From: Ariolimax columbianus
Taxonomy: Eukaryota > Mollusca > Gastropoda > Stylommatophora > Arionidae
Direction of reading: 5' to 3'
NCBI GenBank assembly: GCA_036924085.1
Contig: JAVGWX010000013.1
Span: forward strand, 55,622,336 to 55,686,335
Length of the DNA stretch: 64,000 nucleotides
In this document: positions 20,680 through 33,009 of the stretch, piece after piece
How the letters are laid out: every line of letters starts with the position of its first letter
How positions within the stretch are numbered: the stretch's first letter is position 1
The notes under the pieces: generated by a model
What the model was told of the DNA's origin: nothing
The model's input: only the letters and a program-made list of their open reading frames with translations
Databases searched by the model: none
Program-made: the position numbers and the translations under genes

Positions 20680-22430
20680 TGTGAAATTTCCCTACTTCCT
20701 GAGAGTCAATGTGGATTTAGAAAAGGACGAGGCACCACTGACAGGATCATCAACTTTGCAGCTAGGTAAATATAAGAGAAGTGTTAAAAACAAAATGTCC
20801 ACCTTCTAACCCCATTTGTGGATTTAACAAAAGCTTTTGATACTGTAAGTCGTGACAGTCTTTGGAAGATCATGGCCAAATTTGGATGTCCCAATGTATT
20901 TATTATAATGGTTTGGCAGTTCCATGATGGCATGTTAGCTCGAGTTCAGGATCATGGGGAACACTCTGAGCTATTTGGTGTTACAAAGGGAGTGAAGCAA
21001 GGATGCATCCTAGCCTCTACCTCTTCAGCATGATGTTTGTTGCCATGTTGATGGATGCATTCAAGGGCAGTGATGCTGGAGTCCGCTATCGCCTAGATGG
21101 TGAGTTATTTAATCTGAGGAGACTGCGGACAAAAACAAGAGTACAAATTGAGATCATATGTGAACTTCTCTTTGCTGATGACTGCATTCTCAAGGCTCAT
21201 TCAGAGACTGAGATGCAATGTACTGTTGACATATTTGCAGCGGATTGCGTTAACTTTGGTCTCACAATCTCTACCAGCAAGACTGAAGTGCTGTACCAAG
21301 CAGCCCCAAGAACTGAGTACAGTGAGTCATTTATCACTATCAATGGTAAGAAACTAAAGTCGGTAGAGAGCTTTGCATACCTTGGCAGCACAACTCTCCA
21401 GAGCAGTCCATATTGATGAGGAAGTAAACTCGAGAATAGCCAAAGCATGTGTAGCATTTGGAAAACTAAGATCCTATATGGGACTGGGCTTATAACCAAA
21501 TTGAAGGTTTATGCAGCAGTTGTTCTGCCAACTCTTCTGTGCGCCTGTGAAACTTGGACTGTGAATAGTCGACATGCGAAGAAGCTTGACCATTTTTATC
21601 TGGGCTTCCTAAGGAAACTGCTGAACATAAAATGGCAAGATAGGATTACAGATATAGACGTTCTTTCGTGAGCTAGCATGAAAAGCCATCCACACAACTC
21701 TGAAAATTACAGCTTAGATGGACTGGCAATGTTGTCCGCATGTCAGATGAGCTGACTGCTAGCGTCAGGGCCAGCGAACCAGAGCTGCCAAGACCCTTCT
21801 ACACCTCCACGCGGTAATCCTGGATAACAGGCTGCATCAGGGCAGACTGGCTAAGGAGAAGGGATCGAAGAGGGAATGCTAACCTGGTACTCACAAAATG
21901 CTTGCTGAAGTCGGATGTGTTGAACCGAAAGGTGCAAATATCGCAGCCAAGCTGTAAACTATGACACAACGCATTCTGTTCTCTGGACTACATTCTGCTA
22001 CTTAAGCCCTTTCAGTGTTTGGTAGTGGGAGATTGAGAACGAATGAAGAAGAAGAAGATGAGCAGCTTCTAAAGAAAATATTCTATGGCGAGCTTGACTC
22101 AGGCAAGCGATCTCACGTGGCCAAATAAAAAGTTATAAAGACATTCTGCAGGACTCACTAAAGAACTGCGACACCGATGGTTGGAAAAACATTGCTACTG
22201 ATCACTCTGCCTGGCATAGTAAAATCTTTTAGGCATGGCACATATGGAGCCGACAAGAATCACAGAAGCTGCACGAAAGACAAGAGAAGAGTTGTCTCCC
22301 CCTGATGGTCAGACAGTGCTTCTCTGCACTAAGTGTCACATACGCTTTTGGACTCTGATTGGTTTGATCAGCCATCTACGAACTCACTCTAGAATTGGCA
22401 GATAGTAATGTGGTCCTCTTTGGAAACGAT
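20680..22430 (+). mobile_element. LINE-A (RT with C-terminal zinc-finger-like end), decayed, SINE nested in it
   Basis: RT motifs occur in order across several frames: LPESQCGFRKGRGTTDRII, FVDLTKAFDTVSRDSLWKIM (motif A), GVTKGVKQGCILAST (motif B), LLFADDCILKAHSETEMQ (FADD, motif C), FGLTISTSKTEVLYQAAP, LLCACETWTVNSRHAKKL and FLRKLLNIKWQDRITD. Near the 3' end CTKCHIRFW and LISHLRTHSR look like a C2H2-type finger, as in LINEs of this group. A SINE interrupts it at 21755-22055. There are several frameshifts, so it is dead. It lies in the large intron. Confidence 0.9.
21755..22055 (+). mobile_element. SINE of the GAA-tail family, longest copy (non-tRNA-like head)
   Basis: A 301-base insert that interrupts LINE-A between MSDE and QLLKK, flanked by AGATGAGCTG and AGATGAGCAG (a 10-bp target-site duplication with one mismatch). 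It contains TGCTGAAGTCGGATGTGTTG and ACCGAAAGGTGCAAATAT, then a 3' end GAGATTGAGAACGAATGAAG with further GAA units. No A or B box was recognised in its first 140 bases. Its 3' body matches that of the tRNA-headed SINE at 17284-17538. Confidence 0.85.
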
Positions 22431-22439
22431 GGACAACAA

Positions 22440-23030
22440 CAACAACATATTTTTGTGAAATATTTCTTTTTTTTCAATTGATCAAAGCAATAAGTACTGA
22501 CCCTCTGATCAGGAAAGAGCTGGCCAATGACAATCCCAGATCTATCAGCCCAGAGACTTGGGGGGGGATGAACATTCCAGTCGTCCCCTTGTCACTTTGG
22601 TACAAAACTACACGACTGGAATGAGAAAATGGTTTTCTACAGACTCTACTGAGTCTTCTGAGGGTTGCTGTGTCAAAGCTATGAACAGAAACGGTGGGCG
22701 ATCGAATCCTGCAAGTTTTCAAGCGATCCCTGGTCTTAAGGAAGATAGAACCAGAGTGCCTGCATAATGAGTTACCTCCAGTCGTCTCAACTTATGTCTT
22801 GTCACTGATTCAATGTAGTTTGGAATCAGAGAGTAAAGTTTGATGACCTGCACAGTTTCTTCTTCACTATAAATCAAATACAGCACAAGTTACATCATCA
22901 AGACAAAACCGTCTGATAATGTCGTTATTATCGCTTGTGATGGCATCTACATTGGTTAGAGTAATGATAGATACATTAAATTGGCAACTAGCTGACTAAC
23001 TAACTAACTAAATAACCATAATAATACACT
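22440..23030. other. Intron sequence with no firm feature
   Basis: It contains one box B-like word (GATCGAATCC, near 22700), but no convincing box A at the right spacing. No open frame with a recognised domain. Confidence 0.45.
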
Positions 23031-23340
23031 GTCCAGGTTGTCAAATACTTTTTGGTAACCCACAAAATCAATATGCAATGATAAATTATATTCCACACTT
23101 GTTCAACTGTCACTTGCAGAGTGACTATCTGGTCCTTACAAAGCCTATTTTGTTAAAAGTCTGCCTGTTCATTCCTCAAAATTGTGTCTATTGCTCTTCT
23201 TAAGCTCTGTAGAATGATCCTTTTCAGTTACTTTCCAGGCACTGAAAGTAGCATTATTGGTCCATAATTAATACATAATTTGAAGGTCACCCTTCTTTGT
23301 CAATTTTATCAAAGAAGGAGGAAGAAGGTACTCTACAGTG
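23030..23340 (-). mobile_element. LINE reverse transcriptase relic
   Basis: The minus strand gives IDFVGYQKVFDNLD, close to the motif A consensus 'IDFxxYxKAFDxVx', preceded by an RT-like segment with stops. The family was not identified. Confidence 0.6.
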
Positions 23341-23579
23341 TATTCATATTTTTCCATTTAGGTTAACATTCATTTTTGATATACAAGTCATGTGATTGAG
23401 ATCATTTATATTTTAAATAGACATGAGTGTCTCTATCCAGATGAGAGTATTCAATATAAAAAAAGACAACAAGAAATAGGCAACTTATAATACCCATTAT
23501 TACAGAATACACCAGTTAGCTTCAGAATAGTACGAGAGTGTTCTTGAAGTTGTTAGGAAGGAGTTAGACCAGTATAAAA

Positions 23580-23860
23580 ACATATTGACTATAGTAAAAA
23601 CATGAAAATTTACATGGTATGGACATATATCACGATCGGTGAGGCTGACTAAGACCGTCCTGCAAAGCACTGTGCCTGGGAAGCGTGAAAGACCAATAAA
23701 GAGATGGGAGGACAAATAAAAGAGTGGACGGGAAGGTCTATAGCTGAAACTAATACCCTGGCAAAAAATCGAGACGTATGACAGGAACTGGTTTACAAAC
23801 TGCAATAACAGTGCCTCAATGACCTTCTAGGTTATGGGAGTAAAGATGATGATGATGGAT
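23580..23860 (+). mobile_element. LINE-E 3' end with (GAT)n tail
   Basis: It reads LQSTVPGKRERPIKRWEDK with later stops, the basic 'GKRxRGRPxxRWxD' block before the end of several LINE families. The terminal sequence CCTTCTAGGTTATGGGAG is followed by GATGATGATG. The same terminus occurs on the minus strand at 42500-42600 and in a related form at about 51090-51120. Confidence 0.75.
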
Positions 23861-23869
23861 CTGTGACTA

Positions 23870-24910
23870 GCTACTTTGTGATAATATGTCTCAGAACGCC
23901 AGGCAAAAAGATACATTCCTATCATTTGAAAAGAAATTGTGATAAAGACTGTTAATGTCAACATAATAATGATTATAATAATAAGAAACATTTCTATATT
24001 GATAAGCATTTCTTTGTTTTTGTACAGCAAAACCGAGGATGTTGAGAGTTGCAGGTGCCTTTTTGAAGTTTGATATGATGTTGTACATATGTTGTACTAC
24101 TATACATCTTGTTATGGCTTTCACTGTTTTTGCCATTATTTCTAATTGTTGTTTGTCATGGGGAAAACCTGTTTCGCTTTCTTTTTTTTCTAGTGTATCC
24201 CCTCATTTTATAATTTTATCATCATGAACGTCGGAATACTTGTGTGTGTATATTGTGCCACATAAATAAAAACTTTAGAGTGGGAGGGGGGGGGGCAGTC
24301 ATTTATCATTTATATCTTCTAGAACAGTGTTGTCTTACTCAGACCAGTGCCCACTTGTATTAGTGCAGGTAAGAAATATTTTGTTTGGACCTCACTGTCC
24401 TGAAAATCTTATAGACAAGAAATCATTCAATAGCATTTTGTGTTTTTTGTTTAGCAAAGCTATTTTCACAGTTTACCTATCAGACATTGCACGCATTTAA
24501 TCTAATCAAAGAACATATGAGGCCTTCCAGGCAAGAAGTGCATACTCAACAGTTTTACAAAACGACCTATAACCATTTGAAGTTTGATTCAAAATAAAAT
24601 GCTTTATCGAATGTTGTTTCACTAAATGAGTTTAACTTTGAAGATTTCTCTTGGAAGAACACAGCCATGTAGAAACATGCATAATATGATGGAATGCTTT
24701 AAGGCAGATTATTATTGGAATGTTACTAGGCCAAAAACAGAGCAAAGAATAGTAACACTGTAACATGCCAAGTATGTCATATGAAGTGACTAGAAAAGGT
24801 TGAGCATGGGGACAGCTACCTTGGTCTGTAGGAACTGTAAGCCAGAAAATACGAAAAAAAGACCATTGTATTGTATGGATAAAGTAAAGCGAATAAGTCT
24901 GGTCAGTGAT
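23870..24910. other. Intron sequence, nothing recognised
   Basis: AT-rich with a short G run near 24285-24296. No recognised motif up to the target site of the I/Nimb-like LINE. Confidence 0.5.
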
Positions 24911-24928
24911 AATTGTAAATCAATGTTC

Positions 24929-27372
24929 TTCTTCTTCTTCTGCGTACACAGTCAGACAGTAACCATTATTTTTTCGAAAAAAGCGGCGGTCATCCTGAGG
25001 CTCTCGCCACTGCCATAGAGCTTGTCTTGCAGTTCCACTGGTAATGGCCACATCTGCTCTCTCTGATCCTCGTATGTCGGGCAGTTCTGCAGCAGATGTT
25101 CAGTGGTCATTTTACCAGTACCGCACGGGCATTCGCCGGTACACCCTATCTTCAATTTGTTGAATAGGTGGTACCTCAGTCTGTTGTGGCCAGTGCGAAG
25201 TCTGAAGACAACGACCTGCTCTCTTCGGTTCAACTGGTAATAGGCATCGTTTTTGGTGTAACCAGTATGTTCGGTTTCCCATTTGGTCATGTATCTGGCT
25301 TTGATAAGCCGTTTTGACTCTTCGTACGTCATACTGGTATCTGTTTGTGGTAGTCTTGCACCTTCTTTTGCCAGTCTGTCTGCCTCCTCTTTACCTTGGA
25401 TGTTGCAGTGTGACGGAACCCACTGTACCACTACCCTTTTTGGTGCGGACTGCTGGCACAGTTTGCAGAGTGCTGCTCTTAAGTCATTAAGCTCAGTGTT
25501 TTTCTGGCTTTTTAGCGCTGTGACTACGGCGAGAGCATCTGTCAGCAGGACTATATGGCTCTCATTTTCACTGTGTGTCACCATTTCTTCCACTGCCGCC
25601 CTCAGTGCCTCTGCCTCCGCTCTGAAATTGCTTGTGTACTTACCAGTAGCGAATGACAGTGTTATTTTTCTGCCATTTGGTAGGTTCAGGAATGCTCCTG
25701 CCCCTCCGTTCTGTGTAGTGTTTGTTACAGAACCGTCGGTGTATGCATGGGTCCAGTCCATGCTTGGGTAGCTTTTCGTTATGAAGCTTAGGGTAGTGTC
25801 TCTCCTTTCTTTTTCAGTCTGGCAGTTTTTGTTTGCAATACCTGGTATATTTTCTACCACCTCTGGAAATATATCCTGCCTCCAGGTAGGTTTTCGTACA
25901 GTAGTGATGGGTTTTGGTGTTGTTAGTGCGTTTATGGGATCTTCGTGCATCTTTGCTTTGGCTATTTCTGCAAAGTTTCTCCGCTTTAGTTTCCCATTTC
26001 CCAAATTGTTTAGTCTCTGGTACATTGGATGGTCCGTCAGTCTTCGGAGTTTCTCTGACTGCAGCTGGGCTCTGCAGTCTCTTCTATCGGTCATGGATTG
26101 CAGTTTTGTAATCTTTTCAAGTTCTACAATTGGCGTTGACTTCATGCCACCTGTTATAATTCTCATGGCTTGGTTTTGAAGTTTGTTAACTTTATCGAAG
26201 TTCGCCTTCGCTGCTGTTGTCCATGCCGCAATGCCATACTCGAGAACTGGTCTCACTCTTCCAGTGTACAGTTTCTTTAGTATGCCTTCGTCTGCTCCCC
26301 AGCTTGTGCCAGCAAGTTTCCTCATGATTGCCATTCTTTCTCTGGCTTTCATTCGGTTTCTCTCAATCTGACTTTTCCATGTCATGCGCCGATCAAATGT
26401 GACTCCCAGATAGGTTGGGTTGTCGTTTGGCTGCAGGATTTTGTCATTTAGACTTAATTTGGTACTTTGGGGTTTTAATGAAAGCGAGAATATTGTGCAT
26501 GTGGTTTTCTCCTCGTTTATTTTGACCAGCCATGAGTTCGCCCACTCTTCCAGCGATGTTAGGGCCGTCTGCATCCGATTTCTTGCTATGGTGAGATTCT
26601 TTTCAGAGGTCCACATAGCCAGATCGTCTGCAAACATTGAGCTATGGACTCTTCTTGGTATATTCTCTGTAATATCGTTTATATATACCAGGAAGAGTGT
26701 GGGTGACAATACTCCCCCTTGGGGTACTCCCTGCTCGAGTGTCACCTTTTTGCTCATCTGCCCTTGTACTTGGCCGTTCTTTGTTTGAGGTAGTGGTTGA
26801 TCCACTTGTACATCTTCCCACAGACATCACTTCTTCTTAGCTTGACTCTAAGTCCGTCCTTCCAGACTTTGTCAAATGCCTTTTCCAGATCCACCCAAAC
26901 AGCTACTGTGTGTTTCTGTGCCTGGTAGGCATCTTCTATCTCCTGGGCTATGAGGATGACCTGGTCCTCAGTGGATCTGTGCTGTCTAAAGCCGGCTTGC
27001 TGTGGAATTAGTATTCGTTTTTCTTCCAGATGCCACATCAGTCTGGTGTTTATCATCCGTTCCATCAGCTTGCCGACACAGCTCAGTAGGCTGATGGGCC
27101 TGTATCCATTTGGATCTGTTTTATCCTTTCCTGTTTTTGGTACTGGTACCAGTATTGCGTCTTTCCATGCCTGGGGTACAATACCCCTTTTCCAGCTTTG
27201 GTTCAGGACTGATAGTAGTTTCCTCTTCGCTGTTTGGCCCAGCCCCATCAGCATTTCGTTTGTTATCCCGTCTTTTCCGGGAGATTTCCTTTTCTTTAGT
27301 GTTCTCATAGCCTTTTCCATTTCGCGCATTGTTAGTTTGGCCATCATGTGCTCTTCGGGAGCCGTATTTATG
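24929..27372 (-). mobile_element. I/Nimb-like LINE: RT + RNase H, 5'-truncated, nearly intact
   Basis: Two overlapping minus-strand frames (27389-26754 and 26805-24952) together encode one polyprotein. RT motifs in order: KSPGKDGITNEM, NGYRPISLLSCVGKLMERM, QQAGFRQHRSTEDQVI, VWVDLEKAFDKVW (motif A), GVPQGGVLSPTLFLVYINDI (motif B), MFADDLAMW (motif C). RNase H follows with AYTDGSV, AEAEALRAAVE, LLTDALAVV and WVPSHCNIQGKEEADRLA, holding the usual acidic residues. A Cys/His cluster (CTGECPCG, then HLLQNC) lies near the C-terminus. One missing base near 26770 causes the only frame break seen. The endonuclease end is absent. It is flanked by the 15-bp TGTAAATCAATGTTC (24914-24928, 27373-27387) and has a (GAA)n 3' tail. 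RT plus RNase H puts it in the I superfamily; Nimb is my best guess for the clade. Confidence 0.95.
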
Positions 27373-27639
27373 TGTAAATCAATGTTCATTTGTGTACTTT
27401 TCAGAACTAAGAATTGGGGACGTTGCTGGAATGTGTATCAATGAACATATAGTAAAATTTCAGGAAAATTGTCGGTTTCGGCGTCATAGAATTCACGTAT
27501 GTAGTAAACGATCAACTTGTAGTAAACGATCAGCTTATTGTAAAAGATTGATGTATGGACTAGCTGACTGTGTCACACTAGTAGTACAGGAAAAAGGTAC
27601 ATCAGTTTGACATAGAGTCAAAGTGAGTGTCCTGGACAG

Positions 27640-30165
27640 CGGCTATTAGAGTTGTGTGCCTACCACAAGCTGTGCATCACTAACACCTTCTTCTAAACAA
27701 AGCCCCAACACAAAGTGTCCTGGAGACATCCCCACTCCAGACATTGGCATCAGCTGGACCTGATCATCACTAGACAGTCTGAACTGAAACATGTTTTGCA
27801 AACCCACACATTTCACAGTGCAGATCGCGATACTGACCACTCATTGGTCTGCTGCAAAATGAAACTACAACCCAAGAAGATCCACCGTGCAAGACCTGTG
27901 GGTAAATGCTGCATAGACACATCAGGAACTAATATTCCTGAAAGGGTGGCATAATTCACAAAATCCTCCTCTGAATTAATTGGCAAAACAGCACACTATT
28001 GGAAACGCTACAGAAAGGTGGGAACACGTCAGATGGTCAATACACCAAAGCCCTGGCAGTCTTTGGAAAGAAGACAACAATCAGAAATGATTGATTTGAG
28101 GGTAGTTCCGCAATCCTTGCACCTGACATTAAAAAGCGCCAATCTACTCACCTGGAGTTTAAGATTTCTTCGAGCAGCACGACCTTGGAGGCTTACAAAT
28201 CTGCAAAGAGTACAGTACAGAGACTGACAAGGAAATGTGCAAATGACTACTGACTTCAACTCATTAAGTCCATACAGTCAGCAGCGAATACTGGTAACAT
28301 CAGGGCAATGTACGAGGACATTTGGACCAACAAAAAAGTATACAGCGCCTCTGAAATCTGTGACAGGTGAGATTATTCTCAACAGGGATATGCAAATGAA
28401 GAGATGGGACGAACACTATTAAGTCTTGTACACCTGTAACAATGTAGTAGCGGACTCTGCTCTCAACGAAATTGAGATTCTGCAGATATAGCAGGAACTT
28501 GACAATACACTGAGCATACAAAATTTATAAAAAGCTATCGAGGCCATGCCAGTGGGAAAGGCACCCGGTAGAGATAGCATTCCAACAGAAATCATCAAAT
28601 GTGCGGGGAACGTACTTCTTCAATACCTGTACAAACATATTTGCTAGTGTTGGGATGAGAGGGCAATATCGCAGGACATGACAGACCAACATAATCACCT
28701 TTACAAGAAAAAGGGAAACAAAGGAGACTGCAACAATTACAGGAGCATATCGCTCCACAACACCGTATGCAAAGTGTATGCTCGCATCATCCTGAGCAGG
28801 TTGCGAAAGCTGGCCGACAGAGTGTATCCGAAGTCTCAGTGTGGTTTATGCGCAGAAAAGTCCATCGTTGATATTGTCTTTTCACTGAGACAATTGCAAG
28901 AGAAATGCAGGGAACACAGACCACTATTTCTTGCCTTCATCGACCTCACCAAGGTATTCGACCTGGTTAACAAAGAGGTTTTTTTTAAAGTATTGTCTAA
29001 AGTTGGCTGCCCACCTAAACTATTGAGCATCATTTGGTCTTTTCATGGGGGCATGAAAGGTACAGTGCACATGACGGTCAGGAATCTGAGGCCTTCGACA
29101 ATCACAGCGGAGTTAAACAAGATTGTGCCCTGCTCCGACTCTATTCAGTATTTTCTTTGCCATCGTGCTTAGACATGCCTTTGGAACTGCCACAGAGGGG
29201 GTCTTTCTGCATACTAGATCAGATGGGAGACTATTCAATCTAACCAGACTGTGAGCAAAAAGTAAGAGAAGGAAGACTGTCATTCGGGAAATGCTCTTCG
29301 CAGACGATGCTGCCCTGGTCGCCTACACTGAAGCTGAATTACAGATCCTCCTTAATAGGTTGGCAAAATCCTGTGATCTGTTTGGACTCACCATCAGCGT
29401 ACAAAAGACGAAAGTGATGGCTCAGGGTGCATATCCTCCAGACATTGTCGTAAACAATAAAAATCACTTTAACTACCTCAGATCTATCATCACCGATAAC
29501 CTTTCACTGGATGCAGAGCTGCAGAAACAATTAGGAATGGTCTCATCAGGACTTGCCAGGCTCTCACAGAGAGTGTGGAATAACAACATGCTGACCATCT
29601 CTACAAAGGTTGCTGTGTACAGGGATCATGTGATTAGTACCCTGCTCTATGGCAGCGAAACATGGACTCACATGAAAAAAGGCTAAATGCTTTTCCTATG
29701 CGCTGCCTGAGACGCATTCTTGGAATTTCATGGAGTGACAGAGTGACTAATAACGAAGTGTTGGACCGTGCAAAGATTGTCAGCTGAGTTATGATCCTCC
29801 GCCAGCGCCGGTTGCGGTGGCTTGATCACGTGTGCAGAATGGAGGATGGGCGAATGCCAAAAGATATAATTTACGGAGAGCTGACAACGGGCAGGTGTAA
29901 AAAAAGGTAAACCCATCCTCCGCTACAAAGAAGTTTGCAAGCGTCACCTGAAGGTGTTAGATATGAACAACTGCAACTGAGAGGAACTTGCCAAAGACAG
30001 ACCCGGCTGGAGGCAGGCTTTGTGTGTTGGTCTGCAGGCAGGGGAAGACAGGATGCGTCAAGATGCAGACTCCAAATGTTTGCAGCGTACGCAAGGGCAA
30101 CAACTGACTGTCCCCTTTCTACTGTGAAGTCCATTGTCTCTCGAGACTGACAGGATGCCAATCAA
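27640..30165 (+). mobile_element. LINE-A, endonuclease C-terminus plus RT, decayed
   Basis: The 5' part reads WRHPHSRHWHQLDLIITRQ and, further on, DRDTDHSLVCCKMKL, the final Asp-His block of an APE-type endonuclease. RT motifs follow: VGKAPGRDSIPTEIIKC, YRSISLHNTVCKVYARII, AFIDLTKVFDLVN (motif A), EMLFADDAALVAYTEAEL (motif C, in another frame), FGLTISVQKTKVMAQG, LLYGSETWTH, then MEDGRMPKDIIYGEL and LAKDRPGWRQAL at the C-terminus. There are many stops and shifts. It lies just beyond the I/Nimb-like LINE in the same intron. Confidence 0.9.
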
Positions 30166-30169
30166 GACT

Positions 30170-30310
30170 GTTTGGTCCTCTTCTTACAGATTTGGATGAC
30201 ATCATCCATGAGTAGTATGAAGAGGTGTGGTTATATAATGTCCCCTTGTCTTACGCTACTGGTACTCTTGAACTCCTCTGACATTTGGTTTCCTGTCCTA
30301 ATGTAGAGTG
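30170..30310 (-). mobile_element. LINE RT fragment (motif B region)
   Basis: The minus strand reads SVRQGDI and then, in a shifted frame, FILLMDDVI, which fits the motif B segment of an RT. It is very short and broken. Confidence 0.5.
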
Positions 30311-30928
30311 GAGCAAAACACAAAACACAAAACACAAAACACAACCAATTGTATTGCAAATAATAACAAACACACAGAAAAATTGCACCAGTGACAACAA
30401 CTCAGAAGGAGTTGTCCCACTTTCTCCACAATGTTAGAAAACAAATTGCAGACACATACACTGATTCACTTGAACTTCAACATACAAACTGAAGATCTGG
30501 TCCAATTTTCTCATCAATAAGTAAAGTGCTAGGGAAACACAAAAATGATACTACAGTAGTAGATTATTGATAGAGAATCACTGCCACAAATATCTGACAT
30601 CTAAAGTTTGTGAAGCCCTGACAAGAGAAGGCATTACCAGACTTACACAAAACTAAGAAATTCTAGATTTGTCACTAGAGACCATTTCAATGCACTAAAT
30701 TAAGCATTTGAAAAAGTTCACATTAATAGTTCTTACAGAAAACTCATTTATGAAACTCTAACATGTGAATCCAAATACCAATACAGACATATATGACTTT
30801 ATTTAGAAAACTCTTTCTGAGGAAAATTATTCAAGCAGTGATACCAGGAAAGAGACAAGCACATGCCCTGTCACAGATAAATGAGTATGGCAATGATTTG
30901 AAGTTAGTACATTGAGTTTGCAGAGTCA
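30311..30928. other. Intron sequence, nothing recognised
   Basis: AT-rich with a short ACAAAACACAAAAC run near 30316-30345. No motif seen. Confidence 0.45.
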
Positions 30929-31010
30929 AGGTAGCGAAGTGGTTAGTTAGTACACTGGCTTCCTAGCCGAGCGATCGTAGTTCGCGTGCGCTAGTTGATG
31001 CTGGGTTTTT
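30929..31010 (+). mobile_element. tRNA-like SINE head (candidate)
   Basis: GGTAGCGAAGTGGTTAGTTAG resembles box A, and TAGTTCGCGTGCGC about 40 bases on resembles box B, the spacing of a tRNA-type pol III promoter. The body after it is not one of the SINE bodies seen elsewhere in the window. No target-site duplication was found, so this could also be a tRNA pseudogene. Confidence 0.5.
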
Positions 31011-31539
31011 TTCTGATTGCAAAATGGCTTTGGGGGTCACCCAGCTTAAAAATGTTGATACCAGAATAATGTGAGAAAATAAAAGCAGCTGGCATGATGT
31101 TCACCACATCACTTCTAGATAATTTTTGTGGGCATAACACCATATTCCCAAAACATCACACTGCGTGACATCAGGATCTTTACTTTACGTTTAGTTTGCG
31201 AGCTGAGTTCACATTCCCTTGACAACACACTCCACACTTTGTCACGATTAAAATGTATAATGGAGACTCATTTGTTATAAATTTGTCCAGTTGTAAATGC
31301 ACAAGTTCAAAGTGAGAGAAAGAGAAAGCACGAATAATACAGTATGTCTGAGAACAGTAGAAGATAGTGAAGTGTAAATGTCTAAGAACATATTTTAAAA
31401 TGTCGTGTACAATATTAATTAGCCACTACAGTTATGTTAGTTGTAACATTTTGTTAAACTAAAGATATGGGATTTTATATAACATTTTATATAGAACTGG
31501 TCACCTATCCAGGATCAGATGTTACATTAATAATAGCTG

Positions 31540-32100
31540 TCCATCGCGAGCGATGATGACAACAACAGTCAGACATGTTGTGCTGCACCTCACGAGTGAG
31601 TTTGGAGGTGGCTGTATAGCCAAATTCTGGCATGGAAAATACTCCCACATACGTAGCAGCATTTAATGTCAGAATTGGACATGTGAATGTCAGTTATTTT
31701 GTTTTTACGCAAAGTGAGTTTTGTCTGTGTTACAGAGATCCAGCGTTTCTCAGCAGTGGAGGTGCCTCTGATGGTGGTTCTACGTCATGCCTTGCAGTCC
31801 TGTGCGAGACATTCCCATGCATTTGCATCGATGCTGAAGCGTGTCAGAGATAATTTGAGGGAGTCTTTGAAATACTTCGTTTTGCCACCGGCTTGACGCA
31901 GGCATCTTTCATTTCACCATACATTAGTTGTTTTGAGATGCTGTTGTCTGGCATGCACATGATGTGACCAGCCCACCTGATCTGGGTCTTCTGCAACATG
32001 TGTGCATGCTCTGCATTTTTGCCTTCATGAGGAGCTTGGTGTCTGGTACCCTATCCTGCCACTTTATTTTGAACAATCTACGAAGGCACCTTGTATGGAA
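31540..32100 (-). mobile_element. LINE-A-like RT C-terminal relic
   Basis: The minus strand reads RCLRRLFKIKWQDRVPDTKL, then KTQIRWAGHIMCMPDN and KQLMYGEMK, the C-terminal part of LINE-A reverse transcriptases. The open frames on the + strand here (31632-31896) are its antisense shadow. Confidence 0.8.
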
Positions 32101-32680
32101 AATGTAACATTATAAGTGACTCAACTGACATCTATTTACCTTCATCATTTAGCAGTAGAGAATACTGCAGACATCAAAATGCAAATTTTTTATCTTTTTC
32201 CTGTTTATTTTTATCATATGCGAAAAATATAACTGTCTGATGCAACGTTATTTTTAAAATTATATTTTTAATATCTTACTAAAAAGTTAAAATAATCACA
32301 TTTTGCCAAATTAACACACAACCACATAACTTCTGTTATAATTATAGTAGAATGTTTGTTTTCACATTAATTTTGAATAATATCTTTCCACTTATGTTAC
32401 TTGTATATCATTAATTAGCAGATGCATATCTCAGGATCAGATGTGTTGTCTACACCTTTGTACACATTGGCAGTCTTTCTTACTCTTACCAGCCCCAGTG
32501 GACAGTCTAGGCATTTTTGTTTTCATAAAGTCCAGACCATTCTTAGTGTGCTGTTCTATGCCGAGGTGTTGTATTTAGACATGTTTCATTTAATGCAATT
32601 AAAATATAATACAAATTTTGCACTTGCCAGTTCTGTTTAGAAATGTGTTGTATTATGTATCTTGCTTTTCTTATTGTTAA
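32101..32680. other. AT-rich intron sequence
   Basis: Very AT-rich, no motif. The + strand frame at 32422-32640 shows no recognised domain. Confidence 0.45.
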
Positions 32681-32682
32681 GA

Positions 32683-32948
32683 CCATCATTTTAAAACAGT
32701 AAATGATTATTTTGTTGTTTGTCATCATTTTAAAACAGTAAATGATTATTTTGTTGTTTGTCATCATTTTAAAACAGTAAATGATTATTTTGTTGTTTGT
32801 CATCATTTTAAAACAGTAAATGATTATTTTGTTGTTTGTCATCATTTTAAAACAGTAAATGATTATTTTGTTGTTTGTCATCATTTTAAAACAGTAAATG
32901 ATTATTTTGTTGTTTATCGTCATTTTAAAACAGTAAATGATTATTTTG
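32683..32948. repeat. 39-bp minisatellite
   Basis: About 6.8 copies of a unit containing CATCATTTTAAAACAGTAAA and ending TTTTGTTGTTT, nearly identical. Its unit length is a multiple of three, which explains the repeated peptide frame on the minus strand. Confidence 0.95.
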
Positions 32949-33009
32949 TTTCTGTTTCTAAGAATCTACATCACTGCACTCTGAATTTATCCGTATGTTC
33001 TCAGTCTCT

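Noticed and set aside
25283..27444. Several + strand frames of 60-164 codons
   Set aside because: They are antisense to the I/Nimb-like LINE polyprotein.
27401..27500. Possible PLAT exon after TTTTCAG (reads LRIGDVAGM)
   Set aside because: The required phase does not match the exons at 20637 and 34033, and the sequence after the first residues does not follow the PLAT pattern.
31632..31896. Two + strand frames as a small gene
   Set aside because: They are antisense to a LINE-A RT C-terminus.
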